From a bacterium (GTDB taxonomy: Bacteria > SZUA-182 > DTGQ01): a DNA stretch of 64,000 bases. Shown here piece after piece: positions 49,784 through 58,640 of this stretch. The notes beneath the pieces were generated by a model that had not been told where the DNA came from, made no database searches, and saw only the letters and a list, made by a program, of their open reading frames with translations. The DNA is taken from the NCBI GenBank assembly GCA_023512255.1, contig JAILZY010000004.1, positions 1-64,000 on the forward strand. The letters run 5' to 3'. Each line of letters opens with the position of its first letter. Position 1 is the first letter of the stretch. A program made the position numbers and the translations under genes.

Positions 49784-50863
49784 ATGGAAGATAAGGTAAT
49801 CAATATGGAAGATGCCAGAAAAGAAAAACTCAAAGCGCTCGATCTGGCCATGCATCAGATCGAGCGAGCCTTTGGCAAGGGCTCGATCATGAGGCTGGGA
49901 TCGAATTTCGCTATGGATATTCCGGTTATCCCCACCGGAGTGCTGACCCTGGATATGGCTCTCGGGGTGAATGGGGTGCCTCGCGGCCGGGTTATTGAAA
50001 TCTACGGCCAGGAATCTTCAGGTAAGACGACCCTGGCTCTACACATCGTGGCTGAAGCCCAAAAATTAGGTGGGCTGGCTGCTTTCATTGATGCCGAACA
50101 TGCTATGGATCCGGTTTATGCCAAAAAGCTTGGGGTCAATACCGATGACCTTCTGATCTCACAGCCCGACACAGGAGAGCAGGCCCTTGAAATTACCGAA
50201 ACGCTGGTCCGAAGTACTGCCTTAGATGTCATCGTAGTCGATTCGGTGGCAGCTCTTGTGCCGCGAGCCGAGCTTGAGGGAGATATGGGAGATTCCCACA
50301 TGGGGGTTCAGGCCCGGCTGATGTCGCAGGCTTTGCGGAAGTTGACCGGCGCCATTTCCAAATCCAGAACCTGTGTTATTTTTATCAATCAGGTTCGGGA
50401 GAAGATCGGAATGATGTTCGGCAATCCCGAGACTACCACCGGCGGGCGGGCCCTGAAGTTTTATGCTTCTATTCGGATGGAGATTCGAAAGGGGAGCCCG
50501 ATCAAGGTTGGCGAAGAGGTGATCGGTAGCCGAGCTGTGGTTAAGATCATGAAGAACAAGGTGGCTCCTCCATTTCGAAGCGCTGAATTCGATATTCTCT
50601 ATAGCGAGGGAATATCCAAAGAGGGAGCCTTGCTTGATGTAGCTTTGCAAAAGGAGCTGATCCAAAAGAGCGGAGCCTGGTTTAGTTACGGAAATGAGAA
50701 GCTAGGCCAGGGACGTGAGAATGTTCGGCTTTTTCTGAAAAATAATCCCGCCATCTACCAGGAGATTGCTGACAAGATAAGGGCCATGGGAAGTTTGGCT
50801 TCATCGGGCAGCAAGGGGATAATAGGGGCCGAAGATGGTGAGGCGTCTGAATTCGAGGAATAG
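49784..50863 (+). CDS. recA: Recombinase RecA
   Basis: GPESSGKTT-like [44 protein letters not shown]. Confidence 0.99.
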   Translation: MEDKVINMEDARKEKLKALDLAMHQIERAFGKGSIMRLGSNFAMDIPVIPTGVLTLDMALGVNGVPRGRVIEIYGQESSGKTTLALHIVAEAQKLGGLAAFIDAEHAMDPVYAKKLGVNTDDLLISQPDTGEQALEITETLVRSTALDVIVVDSVAALVPRAELEGDMGDSHMGVQARLMSQALRKLTGAISKSRTCVIFINQVREKIGMMFGNPETTTGGRALKFYASIRMEIRKGSPIKVGEEVIGSRAVVKIMKNKVAPPFRSAEFDILYSEGISKEGALLDVALQKELIQKSGAWFSYGNEKLGQGRENVRLFLKNNPAIYQEIADKIRAMGSLASSGSKGIIGAEDGEASEFEE

Positions 50864-50910
50864 GTCTCAAAAAAGGGGTTATGCCCCTACTGTTATTTAA
50901 TTAAATTATT

Positions 50911-50967
50911 AAAAGTTTTAGGAAAGGGGTTTGAGGGGAAAACCCTTTTTCAAAAGGGTTTTCCCCT
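50911..50967 (-). repeat. Three-hairpin intergenic element, copy C (partial, inverted)
   Basis: Reverse complement carries hairpin 1 (50935-50966) and linker cccctttcctaaaactttt as in copy B. Confidence 0.85.
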
Positions 50968-50996
50968 ATTAATGTTTTCTCCTAAAATTATAAATC

Positions 50997-51518
50997 ATGG
51001 TTGCAGAAGAGGAAAATTGCCACAAAGCTAGGGAAGTGGCTCTTAATTATCTCTCTTACCGCGCTCGAAGCAGCAAAGAAGTGTATGAGCGGCTGAGGCG
51101 CAAGGGTTTCTCCGCTCAGGTGGCCGAAGAGGTCATTAGCTATCTGACCGAGCGCCGGTATTTGGATGACCGTGCCTTGGCCGAGGACTTAGCTGAGTTT
51201 CTGGTTAATCGCAAGCTGGTCGGCAGATTATGGCTCAGACATGAGCTTCAGCTAAGAGGGATTGCGGCAGAAATTATCGATCAGGTGGTCAAAAAGGTCT
51301 ATGATCCTGAAGAGAAAGAGAAGGAAGTAGCTCTTCGACTTGTGCAAAAGCGCCTGCGAACTCAAAAGGGGGATAGGGAAAAACTTAGGCGAAGTCTCGC
51401 TAGCCTTCTTGCTCGACATGGGTTTCCTCATCTCATAATTCGACAAGTGGTGCTAGAGGCGCTTGGCCGGACAGCGGCAGGAGATGAGAGTGGCGAAGAT
51501 GGTGATTACATTGAGTGA
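50997..51518 (+). CDS. recX: Regulatory protein RecX
   Basis: ALNYLSYRARSSKEVYERLRRKGF, YLDDRALAEDLAEF; downstream of recA. Confidence 0.93.
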   Translation: MVAEEENCHKAREVALNYLSYRARSSKEVYERLRRKGFSAQVAEEVISYLTERRYLDDRALAEDLAEFLVNRKLVGRLWLRHELQLRGIAAEIIDQVVKKVYDPEEKEKEVALRLVQKRLRTQKGDREKLRRSLASLLARHGFPHLIIRQVVLEALGRTAAGDESGEDGDYIE

Positions 51519-51551
51519 GCGCAGTGATAATAATTAAGTGATAATAATATT

Positions 51552-51920
51552 TGGTGGAGGCGGGGGGAATCGAACCCCCGTCCGAAGATATTCAGCGAAG
51601 GATATCTACATGTTTAGCCTCGTCTTTTTCTTCTCGTGAGCCCTCACTCCGAGAGGCGAGGATTAAAGGGCTCACCAGCTCAAAGGTTTTCACCAGCCCT
51701 CCCCGAGCCAGGGGGAGCTAGCTATCCTTGTGTTTATGACGCCCGACCCTGCCCCCACAAGGCAAAAGGGCAAGGGGACGTGACCGCACTAACGGCTAGT
51801 TAGGCAGCCAGAGCCAATTCGTTGTTGGCAGTTGTATTTTTCCTATTGTTTTACGAGGGAACAGGAACCTCGACATGCAATCCTTGCCTCAACTATCCCC
51901 GTCGAAACCAGATCGCCCCC
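51552..51920 (-). ncRNA. ssrA: tmRNA
   Basis: 5' GGGGGCGATCTGGTTTCGACGGGG and 3' GGTTCGATTCCCCCCGCCTCCACCA on the minus strand; tag frame ANNELALAA-stop; next to smpB. Confidence 0.97.
51800..51829 (-). other. tmRNA proteolysis-tag reading frame, ANNELALAA*
   Basis: GCC AAC AAC GAA TTG GCT CTG GCT GCC TAA on minus strand. Confidence 0.85.
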
Positions 51921-51946
51921 TTTGTATTACTTTCGGCCCCCTGCTC

Positions 51947-52414
51947 TTAGCGGTACTTAGCCTTCAGAGCCCGGGCCATATCCTTTTCTTCTTCTTTCCG
52001 TTTTAAACTCTCTCGCTTATCGTATAACTTTTTTCCTTGGCCTAAGCCAAGTTCTACCTTAACCAGATTCCGCTTCAGGTACACCTTAAGCGGCACCACA
52101 CTCATGCCCTTCTCAAGCGCTTTGCCAATGAGCCTTTTGATTTGTCGTTTTTTGAGCAGAAGCTTTCGCTTTCTGGTCGGCTCATGGTTATAAAATGCGC
52201 CATGATTATAAGGGCTGATGTGGCAATTCAGTAAAAACACCTCATCGCCTTCAACCTTGGCATAGCTATCCTTTAGGTTGATCCTTCCCTCACGGATGGA
52301 TTTTACCTCTGTCCCCTGAAGGACAATGCCAGCTTCCAGGGTTTCCTGGATAAAGTAGTCGAAAGCAGCCTTTTTATTTACGGCGATAACCTTCTCATCG
52401 CTTTCTTTTTTCAT
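51947..52414 (-). CDS. smpB: SsrA-binding protein SmpB; start revised to ATG 52414
   Basis: VNKKAAFDYFIQETLEAGIVLQGTEVKSIREGRINLKDSYA. Confidence 0.96.
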   Translation of the reverse strand: MKKESDEKVIAVNKKAAFDYFIQETLEAGIVLQGTEVKSIREGRINLKDSYAKVEGDEVFLLNCHISPYNHGAFYNHEPTRKRKLLLKKRQIKRLIGKALEKGMSVVPLKVYLKRNLVKVELGLGQGKKLYDKRESLKRKEEEKDMARALKAKYR

Positions 52415-52455
52415 ATAAAATATAATATCACGAGATTCGTAAAAAGGCAATCGCT

Positions 52456-52591
52456 TACAAGGGGAAAACCCTTTTGAAAAAGGGTTTTCCCCTTGTACCC
52501 CTTTCCTAAAACTTTAATAACTTATAGCTATTAAAGTTTTAGGAGGATGGTTTGGAAGGAACCCTTTTATTGAATAAGGGTTCCTTCCAAA
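52456..52591 (+). repeat. Three-hairpin intergenic element, copy B
   Basis: Stems 52456-52497 (20-bp perfect), 52505-52543, 52551-52591. Confidence 0.9.
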
Positions 52592-52719
52592 TAATAAGGG
52601 GAAAAAATGAGCTTGATTTGTTTTTCTGAGTATGCCATAATTCAAAAAAAATTATAATTATTAGATAGTTAGCAAGATCAAGGGGGGAATGGTTTGTGCT
52701 CCTTGCTGAGGGAAAGCCC

Positions 52720-53211
52720 ATGTGCTGTAAAAGTAAAATTATTACTTATTTTTGGCCAAAATCAATTTGTTGGCTGTTGAGCCTTATGCTCCTGACAGGA
52801 TATTTGGTGAGGGGTGAGTTGGCTTGGGCTAAACAAGATCTGATGCGCCAGCCTTGGTCGGCCAAGGCAAGGGCCTTGCGGCTTTGTGCTCCGGCTGTCT
52901 CCTCAGAAGCAGGGGGGGGGAGTAAGGAAGCTCCTTCCCGGGGTCTTCTTCAGGAGCAACTACTCCTAGCGCTTTGGCTGTTTCAGCTTTTTATCTCACC
53001 GGCTGATGGCGATCGCTGCCCTATGTTTCCTTCATGCTCACAATATGCGGTTGAGGCCATAAGCCGCTATGGGGCCTTTTGGGGAGTGATTCTTACTTCG
53101 GAGCGTCTTTTGCGCTGTGGCCGTGAGAGCGGCTATCCGCTGGTTCAAGATCAGGGAGAATACCGTTTCTTTGATCCGCTGGAAGGCAATGTAATATGGC
53201 ATTCAAGATGA
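52720..53211 (+). CDS. yidD: Membrane protein insertion efficiency factor YidD-like; start uncertain (GTG 52696 or ATG 52720)
   Basis: LFQLFISPADGDRCPMFPSCSQYAVEAISRYGAFWG. Confidence 0.85.
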   Translation: MCCKSKIITYFWPKSICWLLSLMLLTGYLVRGELAWAKQDLMRQPWSAKARALRLCAPAVSSEAGGGSKEAPSRGLLQEQLLLALWLFQLFISPADGDRCPMFPSCSQYAVEAISRYGAFWGVILTSERLLRCGRESGYPLVQDQGEYRFFDPLEGNVIWHSR

Positions 53212-53741
53212 ACACTGCCAATAAATTGACGGTCTTTAGGATTATATTGATCCCCTTTTTTGTCATTCTCCTGATTTATCGTTATACGAGCGCTGCCCTG
53301 TTAATTTTTGGCTTAGCAAGCATAACTGATGCCATGGATGGGTTTATTGCTCGCCGATGGAATCAAAAAACCCGGCTGGGGTCTTTTCTTGATCCTATGG
53401 CTGACAAGGCTATGCTGATCACCTCATTCATTACCCTGGCTATTTTGCATTTTTTGCCGGGTTGGTTGGCCGTGATCACTATTTCCAGGGATCTTATCAT
53501 TGTTCTTGGAGCCCTGATTGTTTACATTTTGACTGGAAACTTGAGTTTTTCGCCCACTTTTTTGGGAAAGATGACCACGATGGTTCAGATCTTGACTATT
53601 CTGATTACCTTGTTAGGGCATCAATTTCAGAAAGTCAAGCTTTGCCTTCCGATATTTATCTGGCTGACCGCGATCATAACTGCTGTTTCCGGTTTCCAGT
53701 ATCTTTCGATCGGCATGGAAATGTTAAATGAATCATCATAA
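53208..53741 (+). CDS. pgsA: CDP-diacylglycerol-glycerol-3-phosphate 3-phosphatidyltransferase; likely start ATG 53208
   Basis: NTANKLTVFRIILIPFF; CDP-alcohol motif DAMDGFIARRWNQKTRLGSFLDPMADK. Confidence 0.94.
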   Translation: MNTANKLTVFRIILIPFFVILLIYRYTSAALLIFGLASITDAMDGFIARRWNQKTRLGSFLDPMADKAMLITSFITLAILHFLPGWLAVITISRDLIIVLGALIVYILTGNLSFSPTFLGKMTTMVQILTILITLLGHQFQKVKLCLPIFIWLTAIITAVSGFQYLSIGMEMLNESS

Positions 53742-55323
53742 GCTCTCGATCAAGCATATCTGCCTGGCTCTTCTGTCTGGCGGTTTGCTCACGCTGGCCT
53801 TTCCCCGGTTTAATATTTCGATCCTAGCCTGGATTGGTCTGGTGCCGCTGCTTTTTGCTCTGGAGCGGACATCCTCCCTGCGATCATCCTTTACTCTCGG
53901 ATGGATTTGCGGCTTAGCCTATTTCGGGGGCACGCTGTATTGGATTGTTAACACTATGGCTGTCTATGGCCATATTCCCCTCTGGCAGAGCGTGCTCATT
54001 TCACTGGCGCTGGTGAGTTATCTATCTTTATACATTGGGGGTTTTGCTCTGGTATGGAACTGGCTCCGTCGGGGTTTTCCACCACTGGCCAGCCTGCTGA
54101 TCGCGGGGCTGGCCTGGACATCTGTGGAATTTCTTCGGGCCCATGTCCTGACTGGTTTTCCGTGGTCTAGTCTAGGCTACTCTCAGTATTCTCACTTGCA
54201 ACTTATTCAGTTTGCAGACATTACCGGAATTTATGGCCTATCTTTTGTTATCAGTCTGGTCAATGGCGGTCTAGCCACTCTCCTTGAGAATCTTTTGGCT
54301 AAAATAACAAATGGACGGGCAACTCGTCTCGGCCCATCCTCCCTCATTTGGACCTGTGCTATTCTTATAGCTGTGATTGGTTTGGTTGAAAGCTACGGGG
54401 CATATAGATTGCATACTAGCCAGGGCAAATCGGCAGAAGGGGTTTTGAATATCGGCATCATCCAGGGCAATATTCCTCAGGAGGATAAGTGGAACCGGCA
54501 GCTTCAGGATATAGTCTATGGCGCCTATCAATCCCTGACTCTTTTGGCTGCCGAACAAAAGCCTGATTTGATCATCTGGCCTGAAACATCGGCTCCCTTT
54601 ATCAATGAGCGCTACGGAGACTACCTTGAGCGTATCTCTCCCCTGGTTCAGAAGGCTGGTGTGGCTATGGTGGTTGGAAGTCCACGGATCGAGCGGGATG
54701 AGGCTACAGGAGAAGTCCAGCTTAGGAATAGTGCCTTTTTTCTTGCGCCTGATGGAAAGATTTTGGACTATTATGATAAAATACACTTGGTCCCATTTGG
54801 TGAATATCTCCCGCTGGGAGAGATTTTGTCCCATTTGGGATCTGTAGTTAATGAGGTCGGGGAGTTCAGTCCTGGTGAGCGCCACACTATTTTTCATCTC
54901 GATTGCTGGCGGTTTGGTTTGGTTATCTGTTACGAAGTGATCTTTCCCGACCTGTTTCGAGAATTTGCCCGGCAGGGGGTGAATTTTATGGTCAATATTA
55001 CTAATGATGCCTGGTTTGATCGCAGCTCTGCTCCATATCAGCATTTTTCGATGGCTATCTTCCGGGCTATTGAAAATGGAATAAGTGTAGTCAGGGTGGC
55101 CAATACTGGTATTTCCGGTCTCATTGATCCGTGGGGGAGGGTTATTCTGGAGACACCGCTATTTCGCCGGCTAGCTCTGGTCAGGCCGCTGCCTCTCTTG
55201 AGAAGAGATACCTTTTATGTTCGGCATGGAGACCTTTTCGCTAGATCCTGCTTGGCTGCTTTGGGGCTTTTGCTGCTTCTGGGATACGGAAGAGCCTATC
55301 GAATGAAAAAAATGGAGGGATAG
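53728..55323 (+). CDS. lnt: Apolipoprotein N-acyltransferase
   Basis: Polytopic N-term, C-N hydrolase WPETSAPF, VICYEVIFPDLFREF. Confidence 0.95.
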   Translation: MNHHKLSIKHICLALLSGGLLTLAFPRFNISILAWIGLVPLLFALERTSSLRSSFTLGWICGLAYFGGTLYWIVNTMAVYGHIPLWQSVLISLALVSYLSLYIGGFALVWNWLRRGFPPLASLLIAGLAWTSVEFLRAHVLTGFPWSSLGYSQYSHLQLIQFADITGIYGLSFVISLVNGGLATLLENLLAKITNGRATRLGPSSLIWTCAILIAVIGLVESYGAYRLHTSQGKSAEGVLNIGIIQGNIPQEDKWNRQLQDIVYGAYQSLTLLAAEQKPDLIIWPETSAPFINERYGDYLERISPLVQKAGVAMVVGSPRIERDEATGEVQLRNSAFFLAPDGKILDYYDKIHLVPFGEYLPLGEILSHLGSVVNEVGEFSPGERHTIFHLDCWRFGLVICYEVIFPDLFREFARQGVNFMVNITNDAWFDRSSAPYQHFSMAIFRAIENGISVVRVANTGISGLIDPWGRVILETPLFRRLALVRPLPLLRRDTFYVRHGDLFARSCLAALGLLLLLGYGRAYRMKKMEG

Positions 55324-55334
55324 AAGCTAACACT

Positions 55335-56457
55335 ATGTATGAGGAATACATTTCTGAGTATCAAAAATTAAAATTCAAGGTTGAAAATCTTCGAGGCTAC
55401 CTTTGACCTTGAAGGGAAAAAGAAACGGCTGGAGGAGCTTGACCGGCAGATGGGAGCAGCCGATTTTTGGTCGAACAACGAGACAGCCCAGGCAGTGATT
55501 CAGGAGCGATCCGCTCTCCTTGAGTGGATCGAAAAACTCACCCGGCAGGGGAAACACCTTGAGGAGCTTGAGGTAGCCATTGAGCTAGGGCAGGAGAGTG
55601 ATGATCAGTCGATAGCTGAGGAGGTTAGGAATCTGCTGAAAATACTCCAGGAGGAAGTAACTCAACTTGAAATTCAGGCTCTTCTTAGCGAAGAAGATGA
55701 CCATCGGAGTGCTATCGTTTCCATTCACTCAGGAGCGGGGGGAACCGAATCCCAGGACTGGGCCGGAATGCTGCTTCGAATGTATCTGCGCTGGGCGGAA
55801 AAGAGCGGGTTTAAGGTTCAGCAGGTCGATATTTTGCCCGGAAGTGAGGCTGGAATCAAGAGTGTTACCTTCATGGTTTACGGGAAATACGCCTATGGGT
55901 TTTTGCGAGGAGAGGCAGGTGTCCATCGTCTGGTTAGAATCTCTCCCTTCGATGCCAACCGGCGCAGACACACCTCTTTCGCCTCAGTGGCTGTCTACCC
56001 GCAGATAGATGAAAATATTGAGGTTGAGATTGATGAAGCAGACCTTCGGATCGATACTTACCGCTCGAGCGGTGCTGGCGGACAGCATGTCAATGTTACT
56101 GACTCGGCGGTTCGAATTACCCATATCCCCACTGGCATTGTGGTTCAGTGTCAAAATGAGCGCTCTCAGCATCAGAACCGGGCCGTAGCCATGAACATTC
56201 TACGGGCTCGATTATACGAATTGCAGAAAGAGGAGCAGCAGAAAAAACGGGAAGCACTGGAAGAGGGCAAGCGAGAGATTGCTTGGGGCAGCCAAATCCG
56301 ATCTTATGTTTTTCAGCCGTATCAGCTGGTGAAAGATCATCGCACCAATCTGGAGATTGGGAATATCGAGGCGGTCATGGATGGAGAGATCGATCCCTTC
56401 ATTCAGGCCTATCTCAGGCTTAAGGTGCAATCAGGAGGGGCACCTTCAAAATTATGA
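55335..56457 (+). CDS. prfB: Peptide chain release factor 2 with +1 programmed frameshift (join 55335..55403, 55405..56457)
   Basis: Zero frame MYEEYISEYQKLKFKVENLRGYL-UGA; +1 frame DLEGKKKRLEELDRQM; slip site CTT TGA C at 55401; GGAGGQHVNVTDSAVRITH. Confidence 0.96.
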
Positions 56458-57710
56458 ACATGCCATATGAGCTCATGATTGGGCTGCGCTATTTGCGAGC
56501 CAAACGCAAGCAGACCGTGATTTCAGTGATTAGTATCATCTCGATTGCCGGTGTGGCCCTTGGGGTTATGGCTCTGATTATCGTTTTGGCGGTCATGAGC
56601 GGTTTTGAAATGGATTTGCGGGATAAAATCCTTGGCACTAATTCACATATTGTTGTTTTGGACTACAATGGCCAGGGAATTCAAAACCATAGCCAGCTTG
56701 TCTCTAAGATCGCTCAGGTGCCTGGGGTTCGCTCTTGTGCTCCCTTTATCTATGGTCAGGTTATGCTCTCCTCTAGCCGAAATGCTGTTGGGCTGGTGCT
56801 GCGTGGAGTTGATCCCGCCGAGGAGCTTCAGGTAACCGATCTTGCTCGAAATATTGTAGCCGGAGATCTGCGGCAACTAGAGGAGGCCTCCCTGTCGGGG
56901 GAGGAGAGCGAGCCGCGAATGGCTGGGATCGTTCTTGGGCAGGAGCTGGCCAGGGGGCTTGGAGTGTTTGTGGGGGATGTGATTACCGCTATCTCGCCGG
57001 TTGAGCGGATCTCGCCTATGGGGCTTGCCCCAAAATTTTTGCGCTTTAGGGTAGTGGCAATCTTTAATTCAGGGATGTATGAATATGACAGCAGCCTGGC
57101 CTATGTTTCGATCAGGACTGCTCAGCGTCTATTTAATATGCAAAATCGGGTTACTGGCATTGAAGTCAAGGTTGATAACATCTTTCAAGCCCAGAAGGTC
57201 TCTGAGGAGATTCAGAAAGCTGTGGGCTTTCCCTACTGGACAAGGGATTGGATGGAGATGAACAAAAATCTTTTTTCAGCTTTAAAACTAGAGAAGCTGG
57301 CCATGTTTATTATTCTGGTGCTGATTATTCTGGTGGCGGCCTTCAATATTATCAGTACCTTGGTAATGATGGTCATGGAGAAGAATAAAGATATCGCCAT
57401 CTTAAAGTCTATGGGAGCTACGGCCCGCAGCATTTTGTTGATTTTTATCACCGAGGGGTTAACCATCGGTCTGGTGGGGACATTGCTCGGCTGTCTGGGT
57501 GGAACCCTGGCCTGCTGGATTGCCGATACCTATCAGTTGATTAAGCTTCAGGGAGATGTGTACTATATCAGCTATCTGCCCTTCAAGATGAAGGTGCTGG
57601 ATATTGTTTTGGTATCCTGTTCTTCTCTACTGATTAGTTTCCTGGCAACCATATATCCGGCCTGGCAGGCGTCAAGGCTTGATCCAGTTGTAGCCTTGAG
57701 GTATGAATGA
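56454..57710 (+). CDS. Lipoprotein-releasing ABC transporter permease (LolC/LolE family)
   Basis: YELMIGLRYLRAKRKQTVISVISIISIAGVALGVMALI; IALKSMGA-like IAILKSMGATARSI; next to lolD. Confidence 0.94.
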   Translation: MNMPYELMIGLRYLRAKRKQTVISVISIISIAGVALGVMALIIVLAVMSGFEMDLRDKILGTNSHIVVLDYNGQGIQNHSQLVSKIAQVPGVRSCAPFIYGQVMLSSSRNAVGLVLRGVDPAEELQVTDLARNIVAGDLRQLEEASLSGEESEPRMAGIVLGQELARGLGVFVGDVITAISPVERISPMGLAPKFLRFRVVAIFNSGMYEYDSSLAYVSIRTAQRLFNMQNRVTGIEVKVDNIFQAQKVSEEIQKAVGFPYWTRDWMEMNKNLFSALKLEKLAMFIILVLIILVAAFNIISTLVMMVMEKNKDIAILKSMGATARSILLIFITEGLTIGLVGTLLGCLGGTLACWIADTYQLIKLQGDVYYISYLPFKMKVLDIVLVSCSSLLISFLATIYPAWQASRLDPVVALRYE

Positions 57711-58381
57711 CGCTGATCGAGGCTAGAGGCATTTATAAATCCTATATTAACGGCCGGGGTGAGCTGCGGGTTCTTGAGGATATCACCCTTAAGGTCGAGC
57801 AGGGGAAAATTTTCAGCATTGTGGGCGCCTCAGGGGCAGGGAAAAGCACTCTTCTTCATATCTTAGGGGCTCTTGATCGCCCATCGAGGGGAGAGTTGTG
57901 GTATAATAATAGTAATTTATTTTCTCTCAGTGATCGGCAGCTAGCGCGGTTTAGGAATCAAAAGGTAGGGTTTGTTTTCCAATTCCATCATCTTTTGCCG
58001 GAATTCACTGCGCAGGAAAATGTCATGATGCCGATAATAATTAACAGGCAAAATCGTACTATGGCTGAGCTTAGGGCTCAGCAGTTATTGGCAGAGGTTG
58101 GATTGCAGGGCCGGGAACATCACAAACCGGGAGAGCTCTCCGGGGGGGAGCAGCAGCGAGTGGCTATTGCTCGGGCTCTTTCAAATCAACCTGAGTTGCT
58201 TTTAGCCGATGAGCCAACAGGAAACCTCGACTCAAAGACAAGCGAAAAGATCTATGCCTTGCTTCAGCAAATCAATCGAGAACATGGTGTTACGATAATC
58301 ATGGTAACGCATAATGAGATTTTGGGAAGCAGGGCTGATTACTGCTTAAAATTATCCGATGGGAAATTACAATTTGTCTAA
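57707..58381 (+). CDS. lolD: Lipoprotein-releasing ABC transporter ATPase LolD
   Basis: GASGAGKSTLLHILGALDRP, LSGGEQQRVAIARAL, LLADEPTGNLD. Confidence 0.95.
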   Translation: MTLIEARGIYKSYINGRGELRVLEDITLKVEQGKIFSIVGASGAGKSTLLHILGALDRPSRGELWYNNSNLFSLSDRQLARFRNQKVGFVFQFHHLLPEFTAQENVMMPIIINRQNRTMAELRAQQLLAEVGLQGREHHKPGELSGGEQQRVAIARALSNQPELLLADEPTGNLDSKTSEKIYALLQQINREHGVTIIMVTHNEILGSRADYCLKLSDGKLQFV

Positions 58382-58640
58382 TAGACCTCTCTTACAACTA
58401 TTGCTTTCTGCCAGTTATACTGGCTATAAATAAATATGCTTTTAAGCTATAAGATTTAATTGAAATCAAATTGCTTTTATCGTAGAATATAAATCGAAGA
58501 AGAGTTGTAAGTTGGGGAGAAGCCGAATATAGGTTGGGAAGACCCAAATATATTCGATAGAGGTTGGGGATTGAGTAAAAGAGGAGAAGTTTTTCTCTAT
58601 GTATCATTAAACTCCTGAAAAAAGTGGCAGGGTTGTAAAA

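Noticed and set aside
55404-55406. In-frame TGA in prfB as a pseudogene or sequencing error
   Set aside because: Context CTTTGAC after ...LRGYL is the classic RF2 programmed frameshift site
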